NCBI GenBank assembly: GCA_963791325.1
Contig: CAWBRU010000002.1
Coordinates: 124,001-188,000 of the forward strand
Reading direction: 5' to 3'
DNA length: 64,000 nt
Source: JBEVJK01 sp963791325
GTDB lineage: Bacteria; Pseudomonadota; Alphaproteobacteria; Rhizobiales; Rhizobiaceae
The notes under the pieces were generated by a model that worked only from the letters and a program-made list of their open reading frames with translations, made no database searches and was not told where the DNA came from. Below are positions 1 to 8,930 of the stretch, piece by piece (within the stretch, counting starts at the first letter, position 1; every line of letters starts with the position of its first letter). The position numbers were made by a program, and so were the translations under genes.

Positions 1-308
1 TCCTGCGCAGCAACGCCTGTCTGGACGGGCAAGCGATGACGCCCGGCGTAGTCTTCGAGATAGGTGATGAACTCATGCTGGCTCAGCGCGCCCCAAGGAT
101 CGGGCCCGGTGTAGCTGTCGTCGACGAGCATCGAACGGACGGCCGGTGTGTTCAGCCGAAACGACGTCCAGCGTTGGGTTCGCCAGGTTTCCCCGATGCG
201 CCCCCGTTCGATGACGCGATGCCTCAACCCGCTTTTGCGGAGACAGTAACTGGCGGCGAGGCCGGCCGAGCCGGCTCCGACAACAACAACATCCAGAATG
301 CCGTCCAT
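1..308 (-). CDS. FAD-dependent monooxygenase/oxidoreductase, N-terminal part only (runs off the window)
   Basis: Only the first 102 residues are visible. The gene reads leftward from an ATG at 308 and has no stop before base 1. A dinucleotide-binding motif GAGSAG lies at residues 11-16 after a hydrophobic VVVV strand, followed by an IERG/GETWR stretch, which is the FAD-binding front of flavin-containing monooxygenase-like (Baeyer-Villiger/YUC type) oxidoreductases. Family knowledge predicts a cytosolic NADPH- and FAD-dependent oxygenase. The substrate cannot be inferred. The reading frames on the opposite strand here are shadows. Confidence 0.8.
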   Translation of the reverse strand, partial: MDGILDVVVVGAGSAGLAASYCLRKSGLRHRVIERGRIGETWRTQRWTSFRLNTPAVRSMLVDDSYTGPDPWGALSQHEFITYLEDYAGRHRLPVQTGVAAQ

Positions 309-622
309 GATTGCCCGTGCGATGAGAGGAAAATGCGCAATAGCTTGCCGGGATTTGAGCGCCCGTTGCCGTAGGCGGGGCATATGGCAACGGGCGCTTG
401 CCGGCCTCACCCTCAGCCGACATAGCCCGAGGAAGGGGCGCTTCCTCGGGCCAGGCTCATCAAAGCACGTCCGCGAGGCCAAGCCAACGCTGCGGCTGCG
501 CCAATGGTTCAGATCCGGTAAGGAGGAATGCAATGCCGATGCAGCTCTGGCGGCAGGATCTCTATGGCGCGACGCCGTCGATGCGGTGGCCTCTCGTTCG
601 AAAGGCTTTCGGGAAAGGCTTC
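309..622. other. Intergenic, nothing recognised
   Basis: Between the divergent monooxygenase start and the 3' end of the Gly/Ser-rich gene. The open frames here show no family signature and overlap in all phases, so I call none. Confidence 0.5.
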
Positions 623-1414
623 TCAACGGAAGCCGATGACGACGCCGGCAGAATTGAGACGACATTGGATGCGAGCCTGGCGGGTCTCGCGTGGATATCT
701 GATCGAGACACCGATGGGCGCGACATAGAAGCCGGTACCGCGCCGCACCGGCCCGAGGCCTCCCACGGACACCCGCAGCGCTCCCAGCGGCTGCGCCGCC
801 ACGGTTATCGCCTGCCGGCAAGCGCTCACGGGCGAGTTGTCCGAAGGCGCCAGCAGATCGAATGTTCCCTGAAGAGCCAGTTCGATCGCGTGCCGCGCCT
901 GCGGCAGATCGGCGGCACGCTCCGGGCGCAACCGTCCCGGCAACGAAACGCGTTGGGATCCGGCGCGGTGGACGGGAGCGTAGACCCCCGGCCTCGCGAT
1001 GGCGAAAATTCCGAGCTTGGCTGGACCGGCCATTGCCGCATCGGCTGGTGGACCGGAGGCTCGGAAAGAAGCGCCGCTGCCGGGCGGTGAGGCTGAGCTT
1101 GCGGCGCCCTTATTGGACGAGCCCTTACCGCTCGCGCCTTTCTGGCCGGCACCCGCGGAGCCGGATTTGCCGGGTCCGCCATCGGAGCCTTTGCCCGCGG
1201 AGGCGCCGCCTTTTGCCTTGCCGTTGCCGCCCGACGGCGCGCCACTCGCCGGGCCACCGCCTTTGTCGCCGCCCTTCCCCGACTTGCCGTCTCCACCACC
1301 CTTCGAGCTCGACCCGGCATGATCGCCCTTGCCAAAGGCAGTGTGGTCGATCGGAACGACCGGAACGGCTGCTATGACGAACCCGAGGATCGTCGTCAAA
1401 ATGATCCGCTGCAT
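623..1414 (-). CDS. Secreted Gly/Ser/Lys-rich low-complexity protein with conserved C-terminal domain
   Basis: 263 residues from the ATG at 1414. This start is chosen because it puts a hydrophobic signal peptide (residues 1-28) at the N-terminus; the longer frame from 1462 adds unrelated residues. Residues ~30-125 are low complexity, built of GGxGK, SGKGG and SNKG units. The C-terminal ~110 residues are ordered, with motifs RLPGRLRPER, SPVSACRQAI, PLGALRV and IQCRLNSAG. A paralogue with the same layout lies at 13857-14932. Family and function are unknown. The N-terminal signal plus disordered linker suggest an exported or surface-associated protein. Confidence 0.7.
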   Translation of the reverse strand: MQRIILTTILGFVIAAVPVVPIDHTAFGKGDHAGSSSKGGGDGKSGKGGDKGGGPASGAPSGGNGKAKGGASAGKGSDGGPGKSGSAGAGQKGASGKGSSNKGAASSASPPGSGASFRASGPPADAAMAGPAKLGIFAIARPGVYAPVHRAGSQRVSLPGRLRPERAADLPQARHAIELALQGTFDLLAPSDNSPVSACRQAITVAAQPLGALRVSVGGLGPVRRGTGFYVAPIGVSIRYPRETRQARIQCRLNSAGVVIGFR

Positions 1415-1645
1415 GACGAAACTCCAGTCGATCACCGTGGGGCTCGGCAACGACCTGCGCAACTGATCGAACGGCGGAACAGCATGCCAAGGCTCCCCCT
1501 TCGGAGGGGCGGCAGCCTCAAAAGTCGTAGGCAGACGACCGCCAACGCCCGATCGCCGCTTAGCTGCTGCGGTCCCCGGTCGTGCGGTGCGTTGGCTGGT
1601 TTGTTCCCTACGCCGGAATGTTCGCCGGGTTCCAGGCTGCGCCGG

Positions 1646-2176
1646 CTACTTTGGTGCTGCGGCCGCCGTCTCGCCGGGCGGCAAGATACGGAACGTGAAG
1701 CTCGACACCTTTTCTCCAGGTCCGAACGGTCCGGGGACTTTGTTGCTGACCGGCTTCAAACTCTGCAGGAAAGCCGTGATCGCCTGAACATCGCCCGCGG
1801 TCAACTGCGCAAACGCATGCCAAGGCATGATCGGCGCCAGGATACGGCCGTCGGGACGGACGCCGGTTTGGAGCGCAGCGACGATCTGCTTCGCGCTCCA
1901 GCTGCCGATCCCGGTCTCCTTGTCGGGCGTGATATTCGGCGCGACAAACACACCGAGGCCGGGAATCTCGAAGCCGACATCCGAGCCGCCGAGAAAGCGC
2001 GACATATCGGGTTTGCCGAAGAAATAGCCGGGCGTGTGACAATCGTTGCATCCGCCCAGACCGACGAGATATTTGCCGCGCGCGACCTGTTTGGTGCCGG
2101 CATCGGCTGGAAGCGGCCAGAGGCTGGCTGCCAGCGCAATCAAGACTGTAAAACGAACCCACGCTCCAAGCATCAC
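1646..2176 (-). CDS. Class I c-type cytochrome, exported
   Basis: 176 residues with a signal peptide (about residues 1-26, ending PADA). One haem-binding CxxCH motif (CNDCH, residues 43-47) is followed by the HTPG context typical of class I cytochrome c. Two in-frame ATGs (2176 and 2173) open the gene and I cannot separate them. A Met in the IMPWHAF segment is a plausible distal haem ligand. The protein should be a periplasmic electron carrier, of the type often paired with dehydrogenases. It is not in an obvious operon. Confidence 0.85.
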   Translation of the reverse strand: MMLGAWVRFTVLIALAASLWPLPADAGTKQVARGKYLVGLGGCNDCHTPGYFFGKPDMSRFLGGSDVGFEIPGLGVFVAPNITPDKETGIGSWSAKQIVAALQTGVRPDGRILAPIMPWHAFAQLTAGDVQAITAFLQSLKPVSNKVPGPFGPGEKVSSFTFRILPPGETAAAAPK

Positions 2177-2303
2177 CTGCTCCTTGAACCGACATCATCT
2201 GCGTGATGCCGAATTCTCGCATCGCCGGAGCGCATTTGCCAGTCCCACATTGCTGCGATCGGCGGCGTCTTGCGCCGCGACGTCGTGGTGGTTACTGGTA
2301 TTC

Positions 2304-3132
2304 ATGCCGCCGGCGACCAAGATGATGGATGTGAACGCCATTGCGGCGCAGGTCATCTCTTCGCTGACCACTCACCGGCAGATACCTCCCTTCTCGCAAT
2401 CATGGGATGAGCCCGGCGTTGCCTGCGCTTACCGTTTGCCGGCACTGCTCCGCGCTGCCTTCGAGGCGCGCGGGGAAAGGATCACGGGCAGAAAGATCGG
2501 CTTCACCAACCGCCGGATGTGGGCGGCGCATGGCGTCCAGCATCCTATCTGGGGCTATTGCACCAACTCCACGACATTCGAACTGGACACCAGCCCGGTC
2601 TTTTCCGTCAGCGCGTTCGCCGAGCCGCGCATCGAGCCGGAGATTATGCTGGGCATCGGCAAGCCGCCCTCTCCAAAGATGGACATGTCCGATCTGTTGG
2701 ATTGCATCGATTGGATCGCGCTGGGCTACGAAATCGTTCAGTCGATTTTTCCCGGATGGAAATTCAGCGCGTTCGACACCATCGCGGCGAATGCCCTCCA
2801 TGGCTCACTCCTCGTCGGGAAACGTCATGCAATCTCGCTGCGCAAAGATGCGTGGGTGAGCGAGCTGGCCACCTTCAGCGTCGAACTCTTCTGCAATGGA
2901 AGGTCGAGTTCAGGTCGGCGGCGGCGCATTCGTCCTTGACAGCCCGCTTCTCGCGCTGCGCCACTTGGTCGACCTGCTTGCCGGTGACCCTTACAACCCG
3001 CCACTTCAGGCCGGCGAAATCATCTCGACCGGCACGTTGACACTGGCAATGCCGGTCGCTGCGGGCGAAACATGGACGGCGACGGCGAACGGCATCCCGC
3101 TTGAAGAGATCAGCTTGCGGTTCGAAGCTTAG
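2304..3132 (+). pseudogene. 2-keto-4-pentenoate hydratase family gene, frameshifted
   Basis: The first frame (from ATG 2304, or 2322) encodes the N-terminal two thirds of a 2-keto-4-pentenoate hydratase/2-oxohepta-3-ene-dioate hydratase (MhpD/fumarylacetoacetase-like) protein, with GRKIGFTNRRMW and the metal-site stretch AEPRIEPEIML. Near 2890 the reading passes into the +1 frame, which carries GGGAFVLDSPLLALRHL and the C-terminal TGTLTLAMPV, ending at 3132. Summed length (~275 residues) matches the family. The enzyme hydrates 2-oxopent-4-enoate-type intermediates of aromatic meta-cleavage. A single indel breaks it, by sequencing error or a recent mutation. Confidence 0.75.
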
Positions 3133-3196
3133 AGCGATCACCTTTTCTTCGGATCGCTGACGGCGGATGGCCGAATCGGCAGAAGCGTCGGAACCG

Positions 3197-3634
3197 CTAT
3201 TTGAGCTTATAGGCCTCGTGGCAGGACTTGCAGTCCTCGCTGATGGGATCGAGCAGCGCTTTGAGCGAGGCCAGTTCCGCCGGCTTGGCGGCCAGGGCCT
3301 TCTCGCTATCCTGGCGCAGCTTCATAAGTTTGGATTGGAAGTCGGCCATGTTCTGCCAGATCTTGGGATTGGCCTTGGTGTCACCCCTGTCGGATCCTTC
3401 CGGGAAATAATCGCCAAAGGCGTACGTCACCGAATCGAAGGTCTGCAGGGCAGCCGTGGCTGCGTCGGCATTGAAGGGGATCTTGCCGCTGTACATGCCG
3501 AAAGCCAATCCGGCGGCAGCTCCATTGGCATCCATCAATTTCTTGCGCGTTTGGATCGGATCCTGTGTCGCCGTGGCAGCCGAAACGGCTGCGATTGTGG
3601 CGAGCGTTGCCAATCCCAGAAGCGCTACTCTCAT
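3197..3634 (-). CDS. Cytochrome c' / c556 family protein (class II cytochrome c)
   Basis: 145 residues from ATG 3634, chosen because it starts directly at a signal peptide (MRVALLGLATLATIAAVSA); the longer frame to 3730 adds non-signal sequence. The haem motif CKSCH lies close to the C-terminus, the hallmark of class II cytochromes (cytochrome c' and c556), which fold as four-helix bundles. The N-terminal part TRKKLMDANG fits helix A. The protein is predicted to be periplasmic, with electron transfer or NO-binding roles known in the family. Confidence 0.88.
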   Translation of the reverse strand: MRVALLGLATLATIAAVSAATATQDPIQTRKKLMDANGAAAGLAFGMYSGKIPFNADAATAALQTFDSVTYAFGDYFPEGSDRGDTKANPKIWQNMADFQSKLMKLRQDSEKALAAKPAELASLKALLDPISEDCKSCHEAYKLK

Positions 3635-4093
3635 GTCGGTCCTCCTATTTGCCCCGGCCTGTCTCCACAGGAACGGCCTGGGGCCGCGATAGTTTCCCTC
3701 CGCACCAGCGTGCATGCTCATCGACGCCAAAGCTTCGAGAAGGCGCGACGCGGGCTATTCGACGAACGTTCCAGCGCGCAACTTCGTCCCGTGACGCCGA
3801 GCGGCGGCTGTCGAACGCCTTGCGCGCGCCTGTCGACACCGCGCGGCGGACCAGGGTCGGCTTCGACTTCCAGGCAACGCCGTCGGCGGCGTCCTTCTGG
3901 GTTGGAACAGATCGAGGACCGGCGGATAATGAGTGGCCAGACAGCGTCTCCGGCCAGCCGCCAGCTGCCGGCCGCCGACGCAGCCGCAAGATACGGCCGA
4001 AGAACAGACCTCGAGCGCTGCGTGTTCCTCGCCGCGCGAAAAATTGTACAGTTTCAGAAAACGTGGTACAGGTCGGAAAATATTAAGGCGAGA
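3635..4093. other. Intergenic between divergent cytochrome and ankyrin genes
   Basis: No gene supported. A purine-rich AAGGCG precedes the ankyrin start at 4094. The open frame running through from 3167 is a passive extension of the ankyrin frame. Confidence 0.5.
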
Positions 4094-4690
4094 ATGCGCG
4101 TTTTTTTAGCAATTCTCATAGCTGCACTCCCTGCTGCTTTGGCGGTTGCCGCCAATTCCTTGTTTGAGGCGGCCTCGGTTGGAAACAAAGCCGCCGCCGA
4201 GAAAGTTATCGCCGCAGGTGCAGATATCGATATCCGGGCTCCCGATGGCGCGACTCCGCTTATCGTGGCCGCCCTGAGCGACCAGCCCGGCATCGTGGAA
4301 TTGCTGCTCAGCAAGGGCGCGAATGTTATGGCGCGAAACTCGGGCGGTTTCACGCCGCTTCACGCTGCCGCCTACTCGGGAAGCCTGTCGAGCGCCAAAC
4401 TTCTTCTCGAAAAGGGCGCCGCGCTTGAAGACCAGGCCAATAAAGCGGGTGTAACGCCGCTCATGGTGGCGGGCGAAGAAGATCACGTTGAGCTCGCCGC
4501 ATTCTTGCTGGAACAGGGTGCCGATCCCGGCCACGCGGAGATCCACGGTTATCTGCCGATCACCCGCGCTTTATGGAAAGGCAACAAGGACATCATCCAG
4601 CTCTACAAGCGGCATGGCGTGACATGCCCCCCTGCAAAGATCCTTGGCGGCGAAGACTGGTACAAGCAGTGCATGGATGCAGGCAATTAG
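4094..4690 (+). CDS. Exported ankyrin-repeat protein
   Basis: 198 residues. The ATG at 4094 starts at a signal peptide (MRVFLAILIAALPAALAVAA), which decides the start. About four ankyrin repeats follow (residues ~22-165), with the recurring GxTPLxxAA and LLLxxGA patterns (for example GATPLIVAAL, GFTPLHAAAY, GVTPLMVAGE). The C-terminal tail is short and ends WYKQCMDAGN. Ankyrin repeats mediate protein binding; in proteobacteria periplasmic ankyrin proteins often sit beside catalase, cytochrome or YHS genes. The YHS gene follows after 13 bases, so co-transcription is likely. Confidence 0.85.
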   Translation: MRVFLAILIAALPAALAVAANSLFEAASVGNKAAAEKVIAAGADIDIRAPDGATPLIVAALSDQPGIVELLLSKGANVMARNSGGFTPLHAAAYSGSLSSAKLLLEKGAALEDQANKAGVTPLMVAGEEDHVELAAFLLEQGADPGHAEIHGYLPITRALWKGNKDIIQLYKRHGVTCPPAKILGGEDWYKQCMDAGN

Positions 4691-4703
4691 TCGGAGGCGA
4701 CCA

Positions 4704-5216
4704 ATGCGCATGACATTGCAAAAACTCGGCAAGCCGGCCGCCCGTTTATCGGTACTGGTGATGGCAACCGCTGCTTGCCTATCAGTTGGCACGGTTGGTG
4801 TTCTTGCCGATGGCTCGGTCGACACTGGGTATTTCGGCGGCGTTGCAATCATGGGATATGATCCGGTTTCCTATTTCACCGACGGCAAAGCCGTAAAAGG
4901 TTCGGAGAAGTACTCCTACGATTGGCTTGGAACCCCTTGGCATTTCGCCACAAGCGAGCACCGAGATATGTTCATGAGTGAGCCGCTCAAATTCGCGCCG
5001 CAGTTTGGCGGCTATTGCGCAGGCGAGGTCGTGAACGGGTCTGTGACAGTCAACATCGATCCCAAAGCCTTCAAGATCATCGATGGCAAGCTTTATCTTG
5101 TTTATGACAAAGCGCACGCGAATGATTTCGCCAACCACGCCGATCAAACGGTTGCCAAAGCGGAAGGAAACTGGTCGAAGATCGTTGCCGGTCTGAAAGA
5201 GGACAATTTCCACTAG
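4704..5216 (+). CDS. Exported YHS-domain protein
   Basis: 170 residues from ATG 4704, which has a GGAGG about 8 bases upstream; the frame from 4644 would overlap the ankyrin gene. A signal peptide spans ~1-38 (ending near VLADG). The YHS-like core (GYDPVSYFTDGKAVKG, then FATSEHRDMFMSEP and FAPQFGGYCA) follows the pattern of YHS-domain family proteins with a conserved Tyr-Cys pair. The family is linked to metal or redox stress by domain association only. It is likely co-transcribed with the ankyrin gene upstream. Confidence 0.85.
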   Translation: MRMTLQKLGKPAARLSVLVMATAACLSVGTVGVLADGSVDTGYFGGVAIMGYDPVSYFTDGKAVKGSEKYSYDWLGTPWHFATSEHRDMFMSEPLKFAPQFGGYCAGEVVNGSVTVNIDPKAFKIIDGKLYLVYDKAHANDFANHADQTVAKAEGNWSKIVAGLKEDNFH

Positions 5217-5271
5217 CGCGTTTGCGCTTCTTCGAACTACTATTCCGCTCAGGCAGCGGCAGTCGGTTCAT

Positions 5272-7452
5272 TCATTTGATCGGCGAGAAATAGAAAATCT
5301 TGCTCGAATTGACATAAACGTAGGCCATCTGATCCGAACTATCGCGTTGCCCGAACGCCGGACCGCAATCCGGCCGCCCGAACATGTTCTCGCTCACCTC
5401 GCATAGCAGGTCCTGGTCGACGTAGACCCTCTCGGTGATCATCCGAGTGGTCGAGCGAAAAGCGGCCTGGCCGTCGGTTTCGACCTGCAGGATGGCCGGC
5501 TGCAAGCTCGGCTCCAGCTTGCCTCGCAACGTGTGGCCAAGAACGAGGGAGGCGATCTGTTCTCCATTCAAGCGATCGCGTCCGTCGGTGGTAAAGCCGT
5601 AAGGCCACTCCGGCAAGCCTGCCTGCTTGAGAGCCTCGACCAAAGCGGCGGCATCTTGGGCGTTGCGAAATTGCGCCGACCAGGTGAGGCGCACGGCGGC
5701 CAACGAAGCAAACCTCGGCGTCGGTTGGAGACGAAGTCCGTTCGCGATCTCGGTTTTCGCGTCCGACAAACGCCCGTCCCTCGCATACGCGGCCGCCAGC
5801 GTGATCCTGAAGCTGCCTACGTCCGGCGCGTCGTTGCGCGTCCGTTCGAGCGTCTCGATGGCCTTCTTGGTGTTGCCCTGAACGAGAAAGACCAAACCGG
5901 CGACTTCCCGATCGATGGCCGACAGATTGGGATCCAGTCTGAGCGCCTTCTCGACTGCGGCCGCAGCCGCATCGTGATTGCCGCTGAACAGCTGCACGTA
6001 ACCTACCGCTATTTGTGTCTCGGCGTCACCGGCGCCCAGCTTGTCGGCTCTCTCAGCCGATGCGATCGCTTCGTCGTAGTGCCGATCGACCACCTGCATG
6101 ATGGCAAGGATGGCATACGGGGACGACAGATCCGGGTTGAGTTGCAAAGCGCGGCTGGCCTTTTCATAGGTTCTGTTCCGCGCCGGCGCACTTTGCAGGA
6201 CGTCGTGAAAGGACGCGCGCCAGATATACGCGCTGGTCACTCCATCGGCGGCAAATGCCTCGGCAAAGGTCGGGTCGAGCTCTTCCGCCCTTTCATAGAG
6301 CGCAAGTGCGTCCTGCAATCCGCCGCGCCCACCGTTGCGTGCTGCTTGCTCGGCACGCAAAAAGTTATCGTAGGCCTCAAGATTCTCGGTCGACGGTTTC
6401 GCCATCCGGTCGCGTTCCTCGGACGATGGCTGCAAACCGAGCGCCTTTGCGATCTCCCGGCTCATTTCGTCCTGCAAGGCAAAGACGTCAGTCATGCTGC
6501 GATCAAAGCGGTTCGCCCATAGATTGTCGCCGGTCTCGGTGTCGACGAGCTGCGCATTGAGGCGGATCTCCTCACCCGTCCGGCGGACGCTGCCTTCAAC
6601 CACAAAATGGGCGCCAAGATCGCGCGCGACGTCTTTCAGCGCGGTCGCCTTACCCTTATAGCCGAATACGGAATTGCGGGCGATGACGTCGAGCCCGGAC
6701 AGCTTGGTAAGGTCGGTAATCAGGTCTTCGGTGACGCCATCGGCGAAATATTCTTGATCCGTATCTTCACTGAGGCTGACGAAGGGCAGCACCGCAACAA
6801 CCGGTCTTTGCGACCTCGACGGGCCAGGCCGCAACGCAAACCAACCAGCGGCCATGGCGACGACCAGGGCTGCGAGCCCGGCCAGGACCAAAAGTTTCGG
6901 GTGACGCGACCTTACTTCAACCTTACCCGCCTTGGACGGATCGAGCAGTACGCGGTAGACGCGCACCGGATCGGCGATGTTCTTCAGGCGCTGCTCGCCC
7001 AAGCTGACGAAGCCGACCTCGACCTTGTTCACCGCATGGTCGAATGCAGTGCCCGAGACGCAGATACCCCCCGGCTCGGCCATGGCCTCGAGGCGGGCGG
7101 CGATGTTGACTCCATCACCGTAGATATCGCTGCCGTCGACGATGACGTCGCCTAGATTGACCCCGATGCGAAAGCAGATCCGCCGATCTGCGGGTACGCC
7201 TTGGTCGAGAAGGGCCATCCGACGCTGGATCGATGCAGCGCATTGAACGGCGTCGACGATGCTGGCGAACTCGACCAATGCCCCGTCGCCCATCAACTTG
7301 ATGATGCGGCCGTGACACTCCCCGATCGCGGGGTCGATCAGTTTCTCGCGTGCACTTTTCAGCCGCGCAAGCGTGCCGACTTCGTCCGTGCCCATCAGGC
7401 GGCTGTAGCCAACCACATCGGCGGCCAAGATCGCAGTAAGCCTCCGCTCCAT
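5272..7452 (-). CDS. Class III adenylate/guanylate cyclase with TolB-like domain and TPR repeats
   Basis: 726 residues. Residues 1-175 are a class III nucleotidyl cyclase catalytic domain: AILAADVVGYSRLM carries metal ligand Asp12, and KLMGDGALVEF carries Asp56. A transmembrane helix follows (about 186-207), then a TolB-like/FlgO-type domain (about 215-335; PVVAVLPF, YFADGVTEDLITDLT, NLWANRFDR) and several TPRs (about 350-600). The C-terminal ~100 residues are unassigned. This cyclase-TolB-TPR layout is very common in rhizobia. It probably makes cAMP at the inner membrane with the sensory part outside. It stands alone, convergent with the YHS gene. Confidence 0.9.
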   Translation of the reverse strand: MERRLTAILAADVVGYSRLMGTDEVGTLARLKSAREKLIDPAIGECHGRIIKLMGDGALVEFASIVDAVQCAASIQRRMALLDQGVPADRRICFRIGVNLGDVIVDGSDIYGDGVNIAARLEAMAEPGGICVSGTAFDHAVNKVEVGFVSLGEQRLKNIADPVRVYRVLLDPSKAGKVEVRSRHPKLLVLAGLAALVVAMAAGWFALRPGPSRSQRPVVAVLPFVSLSEDTDQEYFADGVTEDLITDLTKLSGLDVIARNSVFGYKGKATALKDVARDLGAHFVVEGSVRRTGEEIRLNAQLVDTETGDNLWANRFDRSMTDVFALQDEMSREIAKALGLQPSSEERDRMAKPSTENLEAYDNFLRAEQAARNGGRGGLQDALALYERAEELDPTFAEAFAADGVTSAYIWRASFHDVLQSAPARNRTYEKASRALQLNPDLSSPYAILAIMQVVDRHYDEAIASAERADKLGAGDAETQIAVGYVQLFSGNHDAAAAAVEKALRLDPNLSAIDREVAGLVFLVQGNTKKAIETLERTRNDAPDVGSFRITLAAAYARDGRLSDAKTEIANGLRLQPTPRFASLAAVRLTWSAQFRNAQDAAALVEALKQAGLPEWPYGFTTDGRDRLNGEQIASLVLGHTLRGKLEPSLQPAILQVETDGQAAFRSTTRMITERVYVDQDLLCEVSENMFGRPDCGPAFGQRDSSDQMAYVYVNSSKIFYFSPIK

Positions 7453-7611
7453 GCCTTGCCTGCGCTCTCCCGATCGAACAGGGCAGCGTAGGCCAATCGA
7501 ACGGCCGATGCGAGTGGCATAGAGCCGAGGCGATCGCGATGCGAACTTCTTGGCTCCGAGGGTGCGCGGCCGAGCGCACGGGTAAAAGCAAAAAACGAGA
7601 GATCGCCGCCC

Positions 7612-8103
7612 TCAGAACTTGCACTGAGGCGCGGGCGCTTCCAACTCTCCGCGAAATGGTTTTCCTACCGGAGCAAGGATAACAGAGACGTCCCTAGCCG
7701 GCGCTCCGCTTTCATTTCGCCCAATGTGCCCCTTCCCGGTATCCACATATCCCTGGCCCTTGGAGACCACCTTCGGCGTGCAAGTTGGGTCGTCACGCTC
7801 GTAAAACGTTACTTGCCCTTCGATGACTTGGATGAAGACAGGCCCGGGGTGGGAATGCCATCCGGTTGAACTCCCCGGTGCGTAGTCGTGGGTCCGAACA
7901 ACAATATCGACCGGCGCCTTCGCCTGGGCCGAAAATTCCATGGCGCCCGGGTCGGATTGCAGGTTGAAAGCATCGAACGTCGCCCTGCCGATCACGTTTG
8001 GGGTGACCCCTTTTGCTGGCTCTGCACGCGCAATCGTGATGACACCCAGAGAAATCACCCCGACAGCTATAGGCCAGGATACCCCACGCAGTAGATATTT
8101 CAT
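7612..8103 (-). CDS. Exported cupin-domain protein
   Basis: 163 residues with a signal peptide (1-27, ending ARA). A single cupin barrel shows motif 1 as GWHSHPGPVFIQVIEG, with metal-binding His residues and a downstream Glu, and motif 2 near GQGYVDTGKGHIGRN. Metal ligands look intact. Small secreted cupins of this type are common in rhizobia and their substrates are undefined. The gene reads divergently from the region holding copC. Confidence 0.82.
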   Translation of the reverse strand: MKYLLRGVSWPIAVGVISLGVITIARAEPAKGVTPNVIGRATFDAFNLQSDPGAMEFSAQAKAPVDIVVRTHDYAPGSSTGWHSHPGPVFIQVIEGQVTFYERDDPTCTPKVVSKGQGYVDTGKGHIGRNESGAPARDVSVILAPVGKPFRGELEAPAPQCKF

Positions 8104-8404
8104 GGTAAATTTCCTTTAAAAGCCCCGCAATGCTTATAACAGAGCTTCAGAAATTCCCCCCATTATTATTACAGAATTATTGCAGGACTTGCGCCGCGGA
8201 CAGTCGTGCGCAGCAGCGACGTGCTTGGAACGCAGGCTGGAAAGTCGGCGCCGAACGAGCACGGAGGCGCGGCACGTTTGAGCAATCCGCTTCTTTCTTG
8301 ATCGCGAGGGTCGATTGCATTGATCGCGCGCTGTTCGATCTCGCCATCGGCAGCAAGCTGCGCGGCCGAGAGATCTCGTCAGCCGATACACATCCGTCTG
8401 TCGA
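8104..8404. other. Intergenic, nothing recognised
   Basis: About 300 bases upstream of the cupin gene. An AT-rich patch around 8150-8180 could hold the cupin promoter, but I cannot assign -35/-10 boxes. No coding signal. Confidence 0.4.
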
Positions 8405-8773
8405 TCAGGGCGCAACGTTGAATGTATAATCTCCCGTGGTCTTGTGCCCGTCCGCCGAGAGCGTGTGCCATTGGACTTTGTAGGGGCCTGCGGCGAGCGA
8501 TGCCGGGAGCAGAACCGTGAATGTTCTGCCGTCGTCCTTCAGCGTCTTTGTTCCGGTCTTGACCCTATTTTGGTCAGGGCCGATGACCGTGACGCCCGTG
8601 AACTTGATCTCGATCTGATCGCTAAATGTCAGATCGAGTTCTGTCGGCGCCGGTCTCACGGTCGCATCCGCCGCCGGCACGGCTGTGACAAGCTCAGCGT
8701 GGGCGAAGGCTGTCCTCGCCATCGCGAAAGAAGACAACCCGAAGAGAAGCACAAGGAAGACGGGCTTGTTCAT
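8405..8773 (-). CDS. copC: CopC-domain copper-binding periplasmic protein
   Basis: 122 residues from ATG 8773, which begins the signal peptide (MNKPVFLVLLFG...TAFA). The mature protein starts HAELV, placing the N-terminal His of the CopC Cu(II) site at position 1. The CopC fold is visible through PAADATVRPAPTELDLTFSD, and the C-terminal half WHTLSADGHKTTGDYTFNV holds further His/Asp ligands. CopC chaperones periplasmic copper and usually neighbours copD. No copD is present here, so this is a solo copC. Confidence 0.9.
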   Translation of the reverse strand: MNKPVFLVLLFGLSSFAMARTAFAHAELVTAVPAADATVRPAPTELDLTFSDQIEIKFTGVTVIGPDQNRVKTGTKTLKDDGRTFTVLLPASLAAGPYKVQWHTLSADGHKTTGDYTFNVAP

Positions 8774-8930
8774 AGACGAAATCCTTAGGTTGCCGCCGCG
8801 CCGAGGTGTCGGAAGGGCAAGCAGGCGCTTAAGTGCACTCAAGCACCGGCTTGCCAGATGTCAGCTCTTTTCCGCAGCCAGGCACTGAGATGCTTTGCCG
8901 CAAACGTGCTCTGGCCTGATCGTGCTTCGA

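Noticed and set aside
398..1090. 230-codon plus-strand frame opposite the Gly/Ser-rich gene
   Set aside because: It is the antisense of a gene with a signal peptide and a paralogue. Arg/Pro-rich composition is typical of shadow frames in high-GC DNA.
3167..4093. Long upstream extension of the ankyrin gene frame
   Set aside because: The extension is antisense to the cytochrome c' gene and the signal peptide begins only at 4094.
5217..5271. Possible terminator between the YHS and cyclase genes (GCGCGTTTGCGC)
   Set aside because: The stem is only about 4-5 pairs and no T-run follows; too weak to call.
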